Assembly (NCBI GenBank): GCA_014706295.1
Contig: JACSVZ010000037.1
Coordinates: forward strand, 2,108,001 to 2,172,000
Source of the DNA: Lycocorax pyrrhopterus obiensis
Taxonomy: Eukaryota > Chordata > Aves > Passeriformes > Paradisaeidae
Length of the DNA stretch: 64,000 nucleotides
Direction of reading: 5' to 3'
The position numbers and the translations under genes are program-made. The notes beneath the pieces are model-generated. The model saw nothing but the letters and a program-made list of their open reading frames with translations. It did no database searches and was not told the origin of the DNA. This document shows positions 48,051-61,659 of this stretch, piece after piece. The stretch's first letter is position 1. Each line of letters starts with the position of its first letter.

Positions 48051-48281
48051 CATGGTTTATTCTCTTTTTGAGATAATGCTTTAAAAATTACTTTCCTTAA
48101 ATCAGGGATGGGTTCTTTATCTCTGTTTTGATTTTTAGGAGATTTTACTTCGAGAAAACAAATATCTGCCTTTGAGAAGGAGAATGAGCATCTTTTACTC
48201 GCCTGGGGCAAGGGTCAGATCCAAAATCTGAAGCTTCACTGCTCCTCATATCCAGCAGGAAAATAGAAAGCTGAATTACTT

Positions 48282-48342
48282 TAAAAAATAAATAAATAAA
48301 AACAAAACCAAGACCAAAAAAACCCCCAAACAAACAAAAAAA
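48282..48342. repeat. A-rich (AAAT/AAAC)n low-complexity tract
   Basis: Three aaat units are followed by mixed aaaac and caaac blocks over 60 bases. Confidence 0.75.
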
Positions 48343-51300
48343 GAGCCATCACAACTTTTCCAACCAATTCCTGGATATGATCCTTGTTATTGTGGAACAG
48401 GATTTTTTAAAGTTCATTTTTAAAGCAAAAAAAAATAAATTAAAGATCTCAGTGCATGTTAAAGGACAGATTTTTTTCACCATTTTCAATTAACTGAAAA
48501 TAATAATAATTTTTTAAAAAAATAGATCATTTAATTCACAGTGGAATCTGTTTTGCTACATCTGGGACATCTTAGTCCTTTTGTGCTTACTCTTTGCTGC
48601 TGTTGAAATCAGGTCAGTTCAGGTCAGAGCTCAAATTTTCAGCTTTTCTGAAATAAAACACTGCAAAAAATATTCAAGTCTGGCCATTTTCACAATTTTC
48701 CATTTTCTGATGGAAGCTGCTTTCCAAATCCAGGATTTTTTTCTTCTTTTAGCAAACAATTATCTGTTTAAAAAACACCCAACTCTAGTTCAGGCTGGAC
48801 AGAGCTGCCAATTTATCACTAATATCATCTTTTTCGGAATTTTAAGATCCATAAAAGCATTTATAAAACCACGATCAACCAAGAGGAGGAATCTGAGCCT
48901 GGACATCCCAATTTTCCATACCAGCCAGGGCTGCCCTGCCTTGGTGGACACGAATTGGGGACCCAGAGATGACATAAAAAAAGGGAAAACCTGGCACTCA
49001 GGGATTTTTCCGTGCCACTTTCTGGCTGCTTTATTCCTTCTTGTGAAATGCCTGCTGAACGAAAACATCCCGTGTCTCACAGACTTTTCAACTTAGGGTC
49101 TTCAGCCCCACATATTTTTCATATTACTCATATTCCCCTGCTTGAGTTAAACTCAAACAGGCCTGGAACAACTTCATTAACATAAAACCACATGATAATG
49201 GGAAACAGAGCCTTTTAATGGTTTATTTTCTTATTATCTTGTGATATATTTCATCTTCTCCCCCTTCTCGGAGTGCTACTACATTCTGGTTTCACTCTGC
49301 TGCCTGGGCCTGGCAGGGATCGAGCACCCAACACGGAATTCTGTAAATTCAAGAATTTTTAAGCTCACGGGATCAGTTTGGTACCAGGGCGATCCTAAAA
49401 GCTCCAGTAAAAGTTAAAAAAAAGGCCCTTATGTATTTTAAATCCATGTATTTGATACTCTGTTCTACCCTGCATCCCCTGCAGAGTGTCACACTTCATC
49501 TGAGGGAAAAAAAATTGGTTTTGCCCTCAAAATTTGGTAAGAATTCCTAGGCTGGGATGATCAGAGAATATGGCAAGGGAAGCTCTTTTGCAATACCACA
49601 TCTTCCTCTTGTCACAAGAGCACAATTTCAAAATTCAGGAGTTGCAACATTTTTTAGGAAGGTTAAAGAAATCAGGGATTGCATTTGGTTCAGGGTGACT
49701 CTTCCAGCCTATTTCAGCCATTCTTGTAATAATGAATAAATAACTCTTCACAGGGTTTCTACTTTAAAACTGCTGCTTTATTTCCTTGCCTTTTTAAACA
49801 CGACTTAAAAATCTTTCCCAGCAGCTGAAATGCTCAAGAATTGCCACAACTTCCACACTGTTTTGTCCACATTAGGTTAGACCCTAATTAATCAAAAAAC
49901 CTCCAGGTAAGTGCATTATGTCTGACTATAAAGTCCATTAAATGGGTATTTACTCTGTATTCACTCTGTTGCTCGAGAGGCTCAGGAGCAGCCTTAGACT
50001 CGTCCCTAAAAAAAAAAAGGAACGGCAATTCCTGGTATTCACATTCTATCATAGCTCCAAGTGGGCTCTTGGAATAACTGGGAGATGGAAATCAGTGAGA
50101 TATATTAGCACCGCTCCTTATTTTTCATTTCCCTCTGTCTCTGCCTCCCGAAGAATATCGGTGATGAATTTGCAAATGGCTCTGGCCGATGACAGAGGTT
50201 TTTTTTTTAGCCTTCCTTATTTATCCCCCCCCCACTGCACACCTCGATGGGGGATTACAGTGACAAATGCAGGAATAAAAGGCAAAGACAATATTCCAGC
50301 AGCACGGTGTAAATCTCCTTTTACGCATTATTAATTTAAAGAAATCCATTATCCCATCGGGCTCGGAGGGGAGGACAAGGTTACATAAGAGCTGGTAGAG
50401 GCAGCTGGGGGTCACCTGGAGACAGAGCCCCGCTGCCACCACCCCAGGGTGCTCAGTTTCTTTGGAAAACGGGATTTTCTTGCGTGTTTTTCCTCTGAAT
50501 TCCTCTCTTCGCTTTGGTTTGCCAGAGGCAGGAGGTTGCTGAGTCCTGAGGTGTCACCAGAGTGTCTCAGTGTGGGTTATTCATGGAAGGAACCACACAG
50601 CAAGGCTGAGAGAAGAATGAACCCTCCTTTGCCAGCCCAGCACGTTCGACCCCTCGCTGGAGTTGTGAAGAGAAGGGTGTGTGGGGATGGGAGAGGAAAG
50701 AGGGAGAAATTAGCACTGGCTGGAGAAGGTTTTTCTCTCTTGTGGGCCCCTAATTCACCATGACCTGGACAAGGGCCCAAACTTGTGTCGTGTGGGCCAC
50801 CCACAAGCTCTTAGGTAGCAGAACTCTTGATCCTGCTCTGCCCAGGCTCCAAGCCTTCCATGTGTCCCTTCTCCAAAGCCTTTGAATAAAGGAACAAAAA
50901 ATTGCTCCTTCTCCCCTCTTTCCCTCTTCTCTTTGCCCAAAGACAGGGATTAAATCCTGGGCAACGTCCTCCGACACGGAGCTAAGGAAGGCTTTGCACA
51001 GCTCCCTCTCCAGCAGCGTCAGAAGGGGAGGAAATGCTGCTCCTATCGAGAGGAAGGAAAGAGGAAAACAGATGGAAAGTCCTCAGAATTGGAACAAGTG
51101 CCTTTCAAACAATACAACAGGTCCCTTCTACTCCAAAATAACAGAGCCCTTCTGTGGAAATCTAAATACAATCAGGGCATCGACAACAAAGATAACGGGG
51201 AAATAATTCTGTGAACCTGGACCCGGGGCCCGTTTGGTGAGAGCCGCCAAGCACAGGCCCCGGCCCCATCCAGCCCCCTCCAGGCAAAGCCAGGCTTTGA

Positions 51301-51595
51301 TTTCACTTGATTTATTTATTTTTTCAAACCTCGCAACAAAAGGCTTGGGACTAAAATACCCACAGCTTGCACCCACCACCCACCCACGGGCAGGGATTTA
51401 TCCCCAGCTGGGGCCTTGTGCTGATTCCCTGGATTATTTCATCTGCTCTGCAAATCTACTCTGGTTCTGTGCTTTCTCACTGACAGTTTTCTGAGGGAAT
51501 TGATGGTGCTCTGATTAAGCTCGATCCCAAGATTTCACTGGGGTTCTGTCTCCGTGTGCTTAAAGGATAATGTGAGACTAAGGATGGTCAGCACA

Positions 51596-51627
51596 CTATA
51601 TATTTGTATATATATAAATAAAATATC
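51596..51627. repeat. (TA)n-rich low-complexity tract
   Basis: Alternating tatata blocks broken by ttg and aat (tatatatttgtatatata). Confidence 0.75.
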
Positions 51628-54600
51628 CCATCTGAATGTACAACAGTTCTGCTTCTGCTCCTGATGATGCAGCTCAAACAAATCCAAATAGACACATAAA
51701 AGGAGGAAAAAGATGAAAGATGAAGTTTCTCAAAAACCTAATTAGGGTTCAATTCTGATTTGATCACCTCATACACTCAGGACTGTTGGTAACTTCCCCC
51801 AGTCATCAATGTTTGAAAAGAACTTTTAGGAAAATAGTTCATTTAGATTGTTTTTTACGTTCTGAAGTACATCAAATTCCATCCCTTCATAACTGGAAAT
51901 AAATGATTATCAAAGACACTGCTTTAAGCTTTCAATTCTAATTTAGGTGTCCCAGCATTTGCTTCCCACTGGAAGCACCAGAAAGGAGATGTCCGTGTGG
52001 AATGTGGGCGCTTGCAGCTTTCTGAAAAATTGGGTTTCTTTAAGGTGGCCAATATTGGAAACTTAAGCTCTCCAGTTCTCTTTCAAAACGTCGACCATGG
52101 TTCATTGATTTCTTCCCTTCTGAACTGAGAGACTCAGTCAAGGGGCTTGAAAATAAGATACTTAATAGTAATTTTAAACCCCCTAATTTGTTTGCCCTCC
52201 CCCATGCTCCCTATACCTTCACAATAAATCCTTTGAAAAACTGGAAATGCTTTAGTGAAAAGACTGATGGGAAACGTTAAAAAATATCAGGCGAGCAACA
52301 TCAAGTTATCTCTGTTGTTTTAGGCCAAACGTGTTTCCTGCTTTTTTTCCCCTTCAGGATCCCTTCAGGCCTGCAGGGGAGCCTGGGCCATGTCCCACCC
52401 TCGCGCTGGGGTTCCCTGGGGAACAAATCTCCTCCTGCAGCAGCACCTCCACCTGTGCAGAGCCCAGGAACCACCCAGGCAGGTCCCAGCCCAGGCTTGG
52501 GAAGAGTTTATCCCGATGAAATCCCAACCCAGCTGCACATTCCATGGCTGCTGCCACGGCCACGGGTCCCACCAGGAAGGAACCCGGTGATTTCTCAGCT
52601 CGGGGATGGGGGACACCTCGCAGGAAGACTTTTCCTCTATAGGGACTTCAGCTTTTAAACATTGATCTTTCATAAAATGCAACACCTGGAAGCCCACGGC
52701 GTCCATGTCATCCTGTGTCCAAAAAACTGCCACAGGAACTACCTCAAGATACTAAAATTTATGGAAAAAGCACAAAAATACTTCCATAACTCCTCACTGC
52801 AGTCAATGAAATGGGTCATTACTGCACCTCAGTGCTCCTGCCCTAATAAAACAGAAATTAGTGTGTTTAATAACAGTGCAGAAGGAAGGCTGTGGAGTAG
52901 AGCAGTGGGTAATTTGTCAGTGATTAGAAGGTCAATGGGTCAACTCAGGAACAACCCAGTGGCCTCACCTGGGGGGAGCCTCATCTGTAACAGGAGAAAG
53001 CCCCTCCTTTGTCGCAGCTATGTCACCATGGAGCCTTATCAAAATAGAGCTGGGACTTATCAGTCACGAGGGAGGCAGAGCCAGGTGACTGCAGAGTCCC
53101 TCGGCAGGGCCTGCCATTCCCACACTTCGCTCGAAATCCTTTCAAAGGACAGGAGTTCTTTTTCCCCCAATGTAAATATTTCCCCCCTTTTTCTTTAAAA
53201 AGGCCGATTGGCACTTTCGTCACGAACTTTTATGGGGTTACATCACTTCTGCGGGGATATTTTTTTTATCACAGTCATCTCAAACGGGAAATTCTGCAGG
53301 AATAACGACGGTTTTGCTCAATCCAGTTTGTAATCCCAGCACCACTCACTGCTGACCCAACCCTGGATAACTCCAGGTCTGTTAAACACAATGCTGGTCT
53401 CATCACTGAATAAAACCCCACAAAAAGAATGTTTCTTGAGAAGCCAGAAAGGTGAATTGGTACCTGCCACCCCTCGAACTCAAAGTTCTCTATTTTTCTG
53501 CACACCTCTGCTGGTGTCACTGAGGAGGGGCAGCCACGCTCCCCACGCTCTGCTGGGTTTTGGTGACTGCAGCTGTAACCAGGGAGGAAAATCCAGAGCT
53601 GTGAACTGCAGGCTCATGGAATTTCTGGGCATTTTCCCACATTTGCATGTCCATTGTAGGGGCCAGGATTTGTGTGCACCCAGCCCACTTCCAGCTCTCC
53701 CTCTGTGCGTGCAGTAATGTCATTTATAGAGGCCACAACTCAGAGCAAGCCCCTCTTGTACCAGGGGCCAGAGAGACAAAAACTGCACAAAATCCATGCC
53801 CAGGAAACGTCAGACCTGAACAGAAAAACACACATGAGAAACTAAACGCTGAAAAACCAAACCCTAGAGGTGTGGTTTGGCCAAGGTGATGGAGTGAGGG
53901 CCATGGATCTGTCTGGGCTTTTACTAAATCCTGTTTTAAAGCCTTTCATGCAAAACCCTCTCTGGTTTTCACTGCTGGGGCTCCCAGGAGCTGAGCACGG
54001 TGCCAGGGATGCTGGGGTGGGCACTCAGGGCTACACGGGCACACAGCAGTCCTTGTCCTGATCCTCCTCAGGAATTCCACAGGGCAGGAATGATCCTGCA
54101 AAGTGCTGAGCACATTTCCTGGGAGCATCCCATCCGGTCAGTGAATCCCACAGAGCTTCCCCTGCCCCTGAGCACCGAGCTTAGAGTTCCACAAAGGTCC
54201 CAGGTGCCACCTTGGCAGAGGTTTTCCTAACAATGTGTTTAAGGTATCCTGTGACCTGATATTCTTGTGGCTCTTTCAAAATTTAATTCACCAGTAGGCA
54301 GCAAAGACCAGTTCTGGTGTTTGAAAAGGCTGAAAGTTCAGCTATGCAAATAATATCCATTATTTAAACGTAAAATAATAATTGAAAACAATGTAAGTTG
54401 ATTCCATTAATTTTTAGCATAGATTAAAGAAGGTTGGACATATTAACAACAATTTCAGTGCACATGAGCACACAGAGCAGCAGGCAGAGCAGCTCTGTTT
54501 CATGAGATCAGGTTCCATCCAGAGTGAAGGGACAGAAAAGCTGAATTTGAATTGATAATAACATTGTGACTTGAGCTCCGAGGAATTCCCTCCCCCCCCC

Positions 54601-54809
54601 ACGCCCCCACCTTTTTTTTTTTTTCCCTTTTTGCTTAAAATAATTAAATTGGATGGGGCAAGATACCTGAGCAGTGAACTTTTCCATTCCTCCATTACCA
54701 AGGAAATAAAATCTAGCAACAACTTTATGCAAAAGCTTGTGTTCTGTGCCAGTGGGTCAGTGGCCAATTCAACCATAACAAATAATAGTCTAGTCTTTCA
54801 AAGTTTCAA

Positions 54810-54858
54810 CTATTTTTTTTTTCTCCTTTTTTTTTTCATTTTTTTTTAAGGGAAAAAA
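54810..54858. repeat. T-rich tract followed by A run
   Basis: Three T runs of 8 to 11 separated by ctcc and ca, then aaggg and eight A residues. The T and A runs are complementary and could pair. Confidence 0.7.
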
Positions 54859-55620
54859 AAGAATCCGAGTGCTGGAAGACAGTTTGGATTTCCTCGGCAT
54901 CCTTCCCCTGCCAAGTCGCGTTTTCCCTCTGGCTGGCGACCACATCTCCCTGTGAACATCTGCAAGCTGCAGCTCCAGACGGCCCCGCTGCAGCAGGCCC
55001 TGACAGCAACTGGGGGCAGCTCTGCTCTGCAGTGATGTCATTCCCCAGCAGCTCTAAATCCAGGGAATGTCCGCATTCGGTGCCACTTCCCCGCCTTTGC
55101 TGTTTCTACAGCTCTGGTTGTGGAGGAGTTAAAATATTTCGGTCCTGAGTTAAGAACAGTAAAAGTTCTAGTCCAGAGACACTTTTTTCCTCCTTTCCGA
55201 TAGTGATTGGCTTCCCCTGCACCTCTTTTGTTTTGAGAATTTTGGAGTATGCAGACTTGTGTAATGCAGAGATTGCTTCCAATTTAATTTAGTTGTTTTG
55301 TCTTTTATCATAATGGAAATGAGCACAGGATCCTTCCCAGGCTTTCTGCCATGAAAGAGGAGGCAGATTTCACCCCTGTGGTTCCCCAGAACGACGGGGG
55401 AGGGAGAGCAGGAGGAGAAGGATTAAATAAGATGCTCATGGAGGGTCAGACAGCAACTTCTGCATGGCCAGCAAGCCCCAGAACTCTGCTCTTGGACTCT
55501 GTGAATTAACATTTGCACAGAATCTGCTGGGTGTCATCCCCTAAGAGTCTAAAAGAACCCTTGAGCCCTTTCTAAGTTTTGGGGGGTTTTTTTGGTTTGA
55601 TTTGGCTTGGTTGGGGTTTT

Positions 55621-55834
55621 TAGGAAGAAATTCTTTACTTTGGGAAGGGTGGGGAGGCCCTGGCACAGGGTGCCCAGAGAAGCTGTGGCTGCCCCTGGAT
55701 CCCTGGAAGTGTCCAAGGCCAGGTTGGACAGGGCTTGGGGCAGTCTGGGACAGTGGAAGGTGTCCCTGCCATGGCAGGGGATGGAGCTGAATGATCTTCA
55801 AGGTTCCTTCCAACCCAACCCATTCTGTGATTCC
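55621..55834 (+). mobile_element. CR1 LINE, 5'-truncated 3' end
   Basis: Sense CR1 terminus: aggaagaaattctttacttt, gggtggggaggccctggcac, gtgcccagagaagctgtgg, aagtgtccaaggccaggttg, ggaaggtgtccctgccatgg and aaggttccttccaaccc, ending attctgtgattcc. It is close to the canonical form and probably among the younger copies here. A T/G-rich run (ggggggtttttttgg) lies just upstream of its 5' truncation point. Confidence 0.94.
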
Positions 55835-56548
55835 CTCATTCCTGGAGAAGAATGGGATAATGAGGGACACAATGAGTGGATCCTCTGCTTTTGGATCCAA
55901 AATCCGGTGCGGATTCAGACAAAGATACCACACGCTTTGCCCCTATTGCCAACAGATTTTCTCTGAACATATTTGATATTTCAAGCCTGTGCTGAGTGGT
56001 TGGGTCAGTCCCACTCAGTGCTTTGGGCTCTCAAACAGTTCATCTCAGCTTTTTGCTGTTGAGGTTCCTCCTGCAGGTCCATGGCAAAAGTGCTGCCAAA
56101 ATCCAGAGCTACACCTCCCAAAATTCCCTGCAGGGAGCTGGGCTTGGTCACTGCAGACACCACCACAAAACAGCGCCTGGGCTGGACCTTTTGAAACCAG
56201 AGAATAACAAAGAGTGGCTGATGGCTTCTCACAGAACCAATATTTGATCTAAAAATCATCATCCAGGAGAAACACGCAAAGATTTCAGGGTTTACAAACA
56301 TTTTTCCCACTGAACAAATTATGCTACGAAGCACAAAATCAAACTACAGGTGCAAAGACAACCCTTGGAGGTTTCACTTCAAGTACACCCCAAACATAAC
56401 AATTTTTTGGACAGCCTGGATTCCAGGACAGCTGGAGGTCACAAATCCCTGTGGAATTGCACATCAGACATTAGAGCACCTGATTTTGGTGGCAGAGGTA
56501 CTTCTGCCTGTGGGAGAAAATGGATTTCATCACATTCCCTGCAGCCAG

Positions 56549-56590
56549 CCATCCATCCATCCATCCATCCATCCATCCATCCATCCATCC
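56549..56590. repeat. (CCAT)n tetranucleotide microsatellite
   Basis: Ten and a half perfect CCAT units, the longest perfect microsatellite in the window. It is a good candidate for length polymorphism. Confidence 0.95.
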
Positions 56591-57256
56591 TCCTATTCAG
56601 CCATATGAAAAGGTCCAAGAAATATCACCCTGAAAGGACGAAGCAAATCTTGAGGACCAGAAGATGTTTGATTATTTCTGACCCTGCTTCTACTCTTACA
56701 CACACCAGGAAAATTCAGGATTTCTGCCACTAACTGCAAGGGATTATGAATCCAGCAGGAAGGTTTTATCCCACTGGACAAAATGTGGGTCAGGATGAAA
56801 CCACCTAAACCTGCTCTTCATATGGGAATAAACATCTCAGTCATTGTTGGTGGACTGATTTCCACTGCAGTGCTTTGTCTTGCTTTTAATTCTTCACATT
56901 TTACAGTAAAGTAGCTGAAATTCCTCTTGGAAAAGAGGAACAGGTACAGGAACTTCAAGGCACACAGATCCATTGTGGAATAAAACTGAATTGCTAAAAG
57001 AACCCTTATACCAACAACAATCAGAGAAAGTCAGGCAGAGAATTCATCCCCTGGGAATTCTGGCCACGGTGATGACAGGACACCACATCCAGCCTGCAAT
57101 CCCATGGGCATTCCCTCCTTCTCTGTGAATCATCCCGATGTTTGCACAGCCCCAGGGCAGACACAGCCCTGCCTCAGCCAGGAGCCCCTGGGGCACTCAC
57201 AGGGATGGATGCACCAGGTTATCAGTGCGTTATAACCATTCCTTAACAAAACGCCC

Positions 57257-57279
57257 GAGGATTTGAGGATTTGAGGATA
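57257..57279. repeat. 8-base tandem (GAGGATTT)3
   Basis: Nearly three head-to-tail copies of gaggattt. Confidence 0.75.
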
Positions 57280-58185
57280 CACCACACGAAATCAGCACAT
57301 TCAGAAACTTCTCCAGAGGCATTTCCCAACAGGCTGCTTCAGCCACGTGATCTGATAATCCCTGTCGAAAGGAGAGCGCAGATTACACGGAATCGCAGGG
57401 TTACACTGGATTATGACACACTACAAACATGGCAGGAGAGCCTCACTGCTTGATGTGTGGGATAAATTCAGATACCTGCTCCTCGTTCCCTCGGCCAGCT
57501 CGTGAGCCAGAGCTCTCAGTGATTTGCTGGAAACCCCTGCAGAGCGCCAAGTTTCTGATTGTGCCGCTAAACTCTTCTCTGAACATGATTCAGCAAGACA
57601 CAGCCTGCACCCCTGCAAGTGCAAGAGCTCCTCTGCTCCAGGGCTAAAGGGGTGGAGAGGAGAGAGGAGGAAACCCACACACAACACAACACAAACAGAG
57701 CCAAACCCTGCTGAGGTATTTGTCCACCTGCTTGGACTGCACAGGACTGGAGCAAAGCAAACACAATCCCTGAGCTATCAGCAGATAGCACAGTTCATGG
57801 TTAACTTCAAGTAGCACGGGACACACCTCTTGAGAAACAGCAGCAGCTCAAACAACTTCAGAACAAAACTGAAAACACGCACACGCCCAGCACCTTCGGA
57901 AGGGTGGACGTCCCTGGCTCCCAAGAAGCAGAACTGAAAGTACACGAGGTCACTGCTGCTGTACTTACACAGCAACGCGAGGACAGGGAAAAAAATGAAA
58001 TGTTCTCTAATCCCTACCCAGCAGCGTTTTTCAGGTGCTTCATTTTCACCACATTAAGCCCCAAAAGATGCTTTCTGGCCTCTAGATCTCCACCCGGAAC
58101 ACAAATCTCTGAGCTGGTTCTATCTCTGATAAGGGTTTGCAGCGTGTGTAACACAGTGTTTGTGGGCGGGCCTTGCAGAGAATGG

Positions 58186-58545
58186 GCCTCTGAAATTCTC
58201 CAAGATGAACAATCCCAACTCTCCCAGCCTTTCCTCCCAGCAGAGCTGCTCCATCCCTCCGATCCTCTTGGCCTCCTCTGGATCCATTCCAGCAGCTTCC
58301 TGTGCTGGGCCCCAGGGCTGGAGGCAGCTCTGCAGGTGAGGTCTCACCTGAGTGGGGCAGAGGGGCAGAATCCCCCCTTTCCTGCTGCCCAGGCTGTGGG
58401 ATCAAGGGTGTGGGATCAGCCCTGGACTCAGGGAGGGTCTGGGCTGGGGAATTTCCAGCCTGTGACCCACCAGCACTCCCAAGTCCTTCTCCCCAGGGTA
58501 GTCCTTGATCTGGATTGATCCCTGATCCAGAGTGAACCTGGCAGC
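58186..58545 (-). mobile_element. CR1 LINE, internal fragment lacking its 3' end, minus orientation
   Basis: The plus strand shows the antisense of CR1 sequence upstream of the usual 3' end: cccaactctcccagcctttc, cagagctgctccatccctcc, gatcctcttggcctcctctg, cctgtgctgggccccaggg, gaggtctcacctgagtggg, caccagcactcccaagtcc and ttctccccaggg. The last roughly 330 bases of the element, which almost all CR1 copies retain, are absent. The copy was therefore cut by a deletion or rearrangement after insertion. The overlap with the 21583 copy supports the family call. Confidence 0.87.
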
Positions 58546-58739
58546 AGAGCAAATCTCAGGGAAGATTTCCCACACACAGCATCCATTAGAGCCTGTTAAT
58601 ATCAGGATTACAGGTATTAATAACTCCTCCAGTAGATATTAATATCATGGGTTTGACCCTTTGCTGTGGAACGCCCACCCTGACAAATCCCTCTCCTCAC
58701 ACACCAACCTTTGGGTTTTTTTTCCAAGCCATCCTAAAC

Positions 58740-59190
58740 CAGAAGCCTATAAAATATCTTTATTAAACTTTGGTCTGGGATTAGCAGGAGGGCAATAGCA
58801 CCGTGCCTCTCCATCCAGTACACACATTTCTCCCCCCCCTAATGATAAAGGAAGGCAGAGGGAGGTGATGGCTCTTTCCACCCCCCTGATTTATAACTGG
58901 CCCTGGCTATAGGTCAAAGGAATGAGCAGCACCTGGGGAGCGCTGCCGGAGCGCGGCCGAGGCCGGAGAGCAACCCCAGAGTGCAGGGGAGATAACTACC
59001 CCGGCTGGGCAGACAAATTAGATAATTAAATGGAAACAGGCGAGATAAATTGCACTTTCTTAATTGGGTTATCAAGAAACAATGGTGACTATGAATGACC
59101 TCACTGTCTGTGTAGTCTAACACTTTGCTCTGTAGGAACTAGGAGGGAGTTATTCGTCTAGGCCAGGGTTATTGTTGGCCTAGAAAATGA
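58740..59190. promoter_or_regulatory. Candidate enhancer
   Basis: Motifs visible in order: ctaatgataaagg, gatttataactgg, CACCTG E-box at 58930-58935, a CpG cluster (gagcgctgccggagcgcgg), TAATTA at 59023-59028, cgagataaattgc, ttaattgggttatc and AACAATGG (SOX-type) at 59078-59085. It is repeat-free and begins shortly after the truncated CR1 at 58186. Confidence 0.38.
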
Positions 59191-60469
59191 ATGTTTAAGA
59201 ACAACTGGGTTTTTTCCTCTCACCAGAAGCCATTGCAGATAAAAATCTTAGGTCTGCTGATTTGGAAGCGGGAGTGTGCACGGGATGGAAGGAAAAGGAT
59301 TGCACGAACCTGGGAGCAGATATCTCGCCAAAGTGAGCTGAAGTGCAGGTCACCGGTGATAAATCTGGGCTTGCTCACACCCACCTGAATCATTCAGGGA
59401 AAATGGCTTTGTGCTCTGTGTGTGTGCAGAGAGACATAAAACACTGCAGGGCTCCTGAGGTGCTCCAGAGAACATAACGGAGGAGACTGGGAATGAGTTA
59501 GGCCCCAGCCAGACCAAAAAAGGACCCATAACCGGGATTTGATGGCTCAAACCTTCCCTCCACCACAAAGTCACAAGTGTGGGTCTTCGTGGAAGTTGGC
59601 GCTGGGAGAGGGGAGGACAGGGAAGAGTGGACAAGTTCTCAGCTTCTTCTTGACCACGAGTGGTGGAGGTGAAGGGAATGAACGGACTCAGGAGCACAGG
59701 ATCCAAACCAACCTGTGCTGGAAAATCAGGATATTCCGACCCAGACTCCTGATGCAAGACCAGGATCAGACACTGCATCACACTCACCTTGGCCCTCTTC
59801 ACTCCCTGGTTGCCCTAAAGGACATAAAGGAACTTGGCTCCTGGCTGAGCCTGGCTAAAAAACTGTCAAAAGCTCTAAAGCCAAATAAAATCTCTTTTAT
59901 TCTTTCTTTACAGGGCCCTGCACTACATGGGTTTGGTATTCAGTAAATAAATTTTCACAGGAATGAATAATTCACAAAAAAAGGCTTCGCATTCACCTGC
60001 ATTGCCAGACAAGGCAAGGTGGCCACTAACTCCTTATTTTCACAGCCCTGGTGAAAACAGACCTAGGAAAACATTGCTCCAAAAATGAGCCTGTGTAGAC
60101 TGAGCCAGGCAAATACTGAGCAAAAAAAAATCAGCAAAAATTGAATTACACACACTTCTTACCATGCTGCTACACAACAGAGCATAAAACCACCCAAATC
60201 CACTATTTTAAAACATTTTGAATAATGTCAGGATCTTGATACTATCTGTGGAGCTATCACTCCATCAAGCTCAGATCCTGTTTGGGAAAAAAAACCTTAA
60301 AAAAAAAATAAAAAATCATATCCAGAAGTCCTTTGGAGCAAACCATACCAAACAACTCCCATGCTCACAGGACACGGGGAGCAGGGCTGGAGAGCTGAAC
60401 ATGGACTTTCAAAGAGCACTTGGAAGAAAGAACAAGCATATGGCTTATGTTTAAAAACCTCTCTTGATT

Positions 60470-60770
60470 CAGCGACCCCGAGGCTACGGGGCTGCCTTGA
60501 AGCCCCTTCTACCCTTCACGGAGTTAATGAACGTTGTGATCCTACTCGTGCTCCGTTATTAACATGCTGGAGTGGCCTCTAATTCCACACACGCTGCCAT
60601 GTACCTCTGGTCCCCATTTACGACGCCGAAAGTCGCCGCACCCGACCAACTTCACAGCAGAAAATGCGTTGCAGGATGTTTGCAGCTTGTTAGCTCGAAC
60701 TCGAAGCGATTCCTCAAAGCCTCTGCTACCTAAAGCTACTTCTGCTCGAGGTTCCTATTAAGATACCACA
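60470..60770. promoter_or_regulatory. Candidate regulatory block with retained CpG
   Basis: More than ten CpG in 300 bases (tttacgacgccgaaagtcgc, agctcgaactcgaagcg) amid otherwise CpG-poor intron. Also gagttaatgaacg and cgttattaacatg. Repeat-free. Confidence 0.28.
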
Positions 60771-61659
60771 TTCTCCCCCCTTGTTTTTATTCAAAATGAC
60801 AGGAAACCAAAAACAGCGAGTGTGGACCTTCTCTTTAAGCCTCCAAGAGATGTAATGAGAAACATAACTAAGGGCTGCATCCAAGAAAATGTTTAAATAT
60901 TCCAGCTCTGGAAAGGCCACTGACATCCTTCAGCTGGTTTCCCAGAATGGGACACGTTTGGGCATTTTGAGACCCAAACAATACCAAGGAAGAGAAAGGA
61001 AAACTCTTCCATTTCTTCTGCACCTCGAGTTCAAAGGTCTCGAGCACTTGGGCCATGTCCACACCCTCACTGCAGCAGGGAAGGAGTGACGTCCTCATTT
61101 TTAGCAATAAACGGCCTGAGGCACGGAGAAAAACTGATCCTCTGACTCCTAGACGATGCATAATTGGGGGAAAAAATTAATATGAACAAAAAAAGCCATG
61201 GAGTCGTTGACCAGTCACACGCTCTGTGCACAGCCCGGGTCCCTTCCGGTGTCCCAAGCCATTAAATATTAACAGGCTGGCTGCAAACTGAGTGCTTTCT
61301 GAAAGAAAAGGTGACAGGGCTTTCCACCTTGAGAAATATCGGGAATTTACTCCATCAGACTCCAGTTCCCTCCAAGCTCCTCAGGGTATTGGCTGCCTGG
61401 TTGGATCTGCTGCAGAGAACAGGGACTGAGAACATCCCAGTTCTCCTCCTCTCACTCTCCCAGGCAGAGGATCCCTCTCCCCTCTTTACTTTTCAGGGAA
61501 TTCTGAAATGAGAGATTGTCCCCAGCATTTTTATGGGTTTTTCTCTATTAGTGGATGGAACTCCCTCCCCCGCCCAAAAAATTCCCAAAATATCTGAAAA
61601 CAGCTCTGTTAAATCAAGCATCTCTATAGGCTGAGGTTTAACCAGGCAACTCTACAAGA

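Noticed and set aside
56549..56590. CRISPR-like array
   Set aside because: It is a simple tetranucleotide microsatellite with no spacers, in an animal genome.
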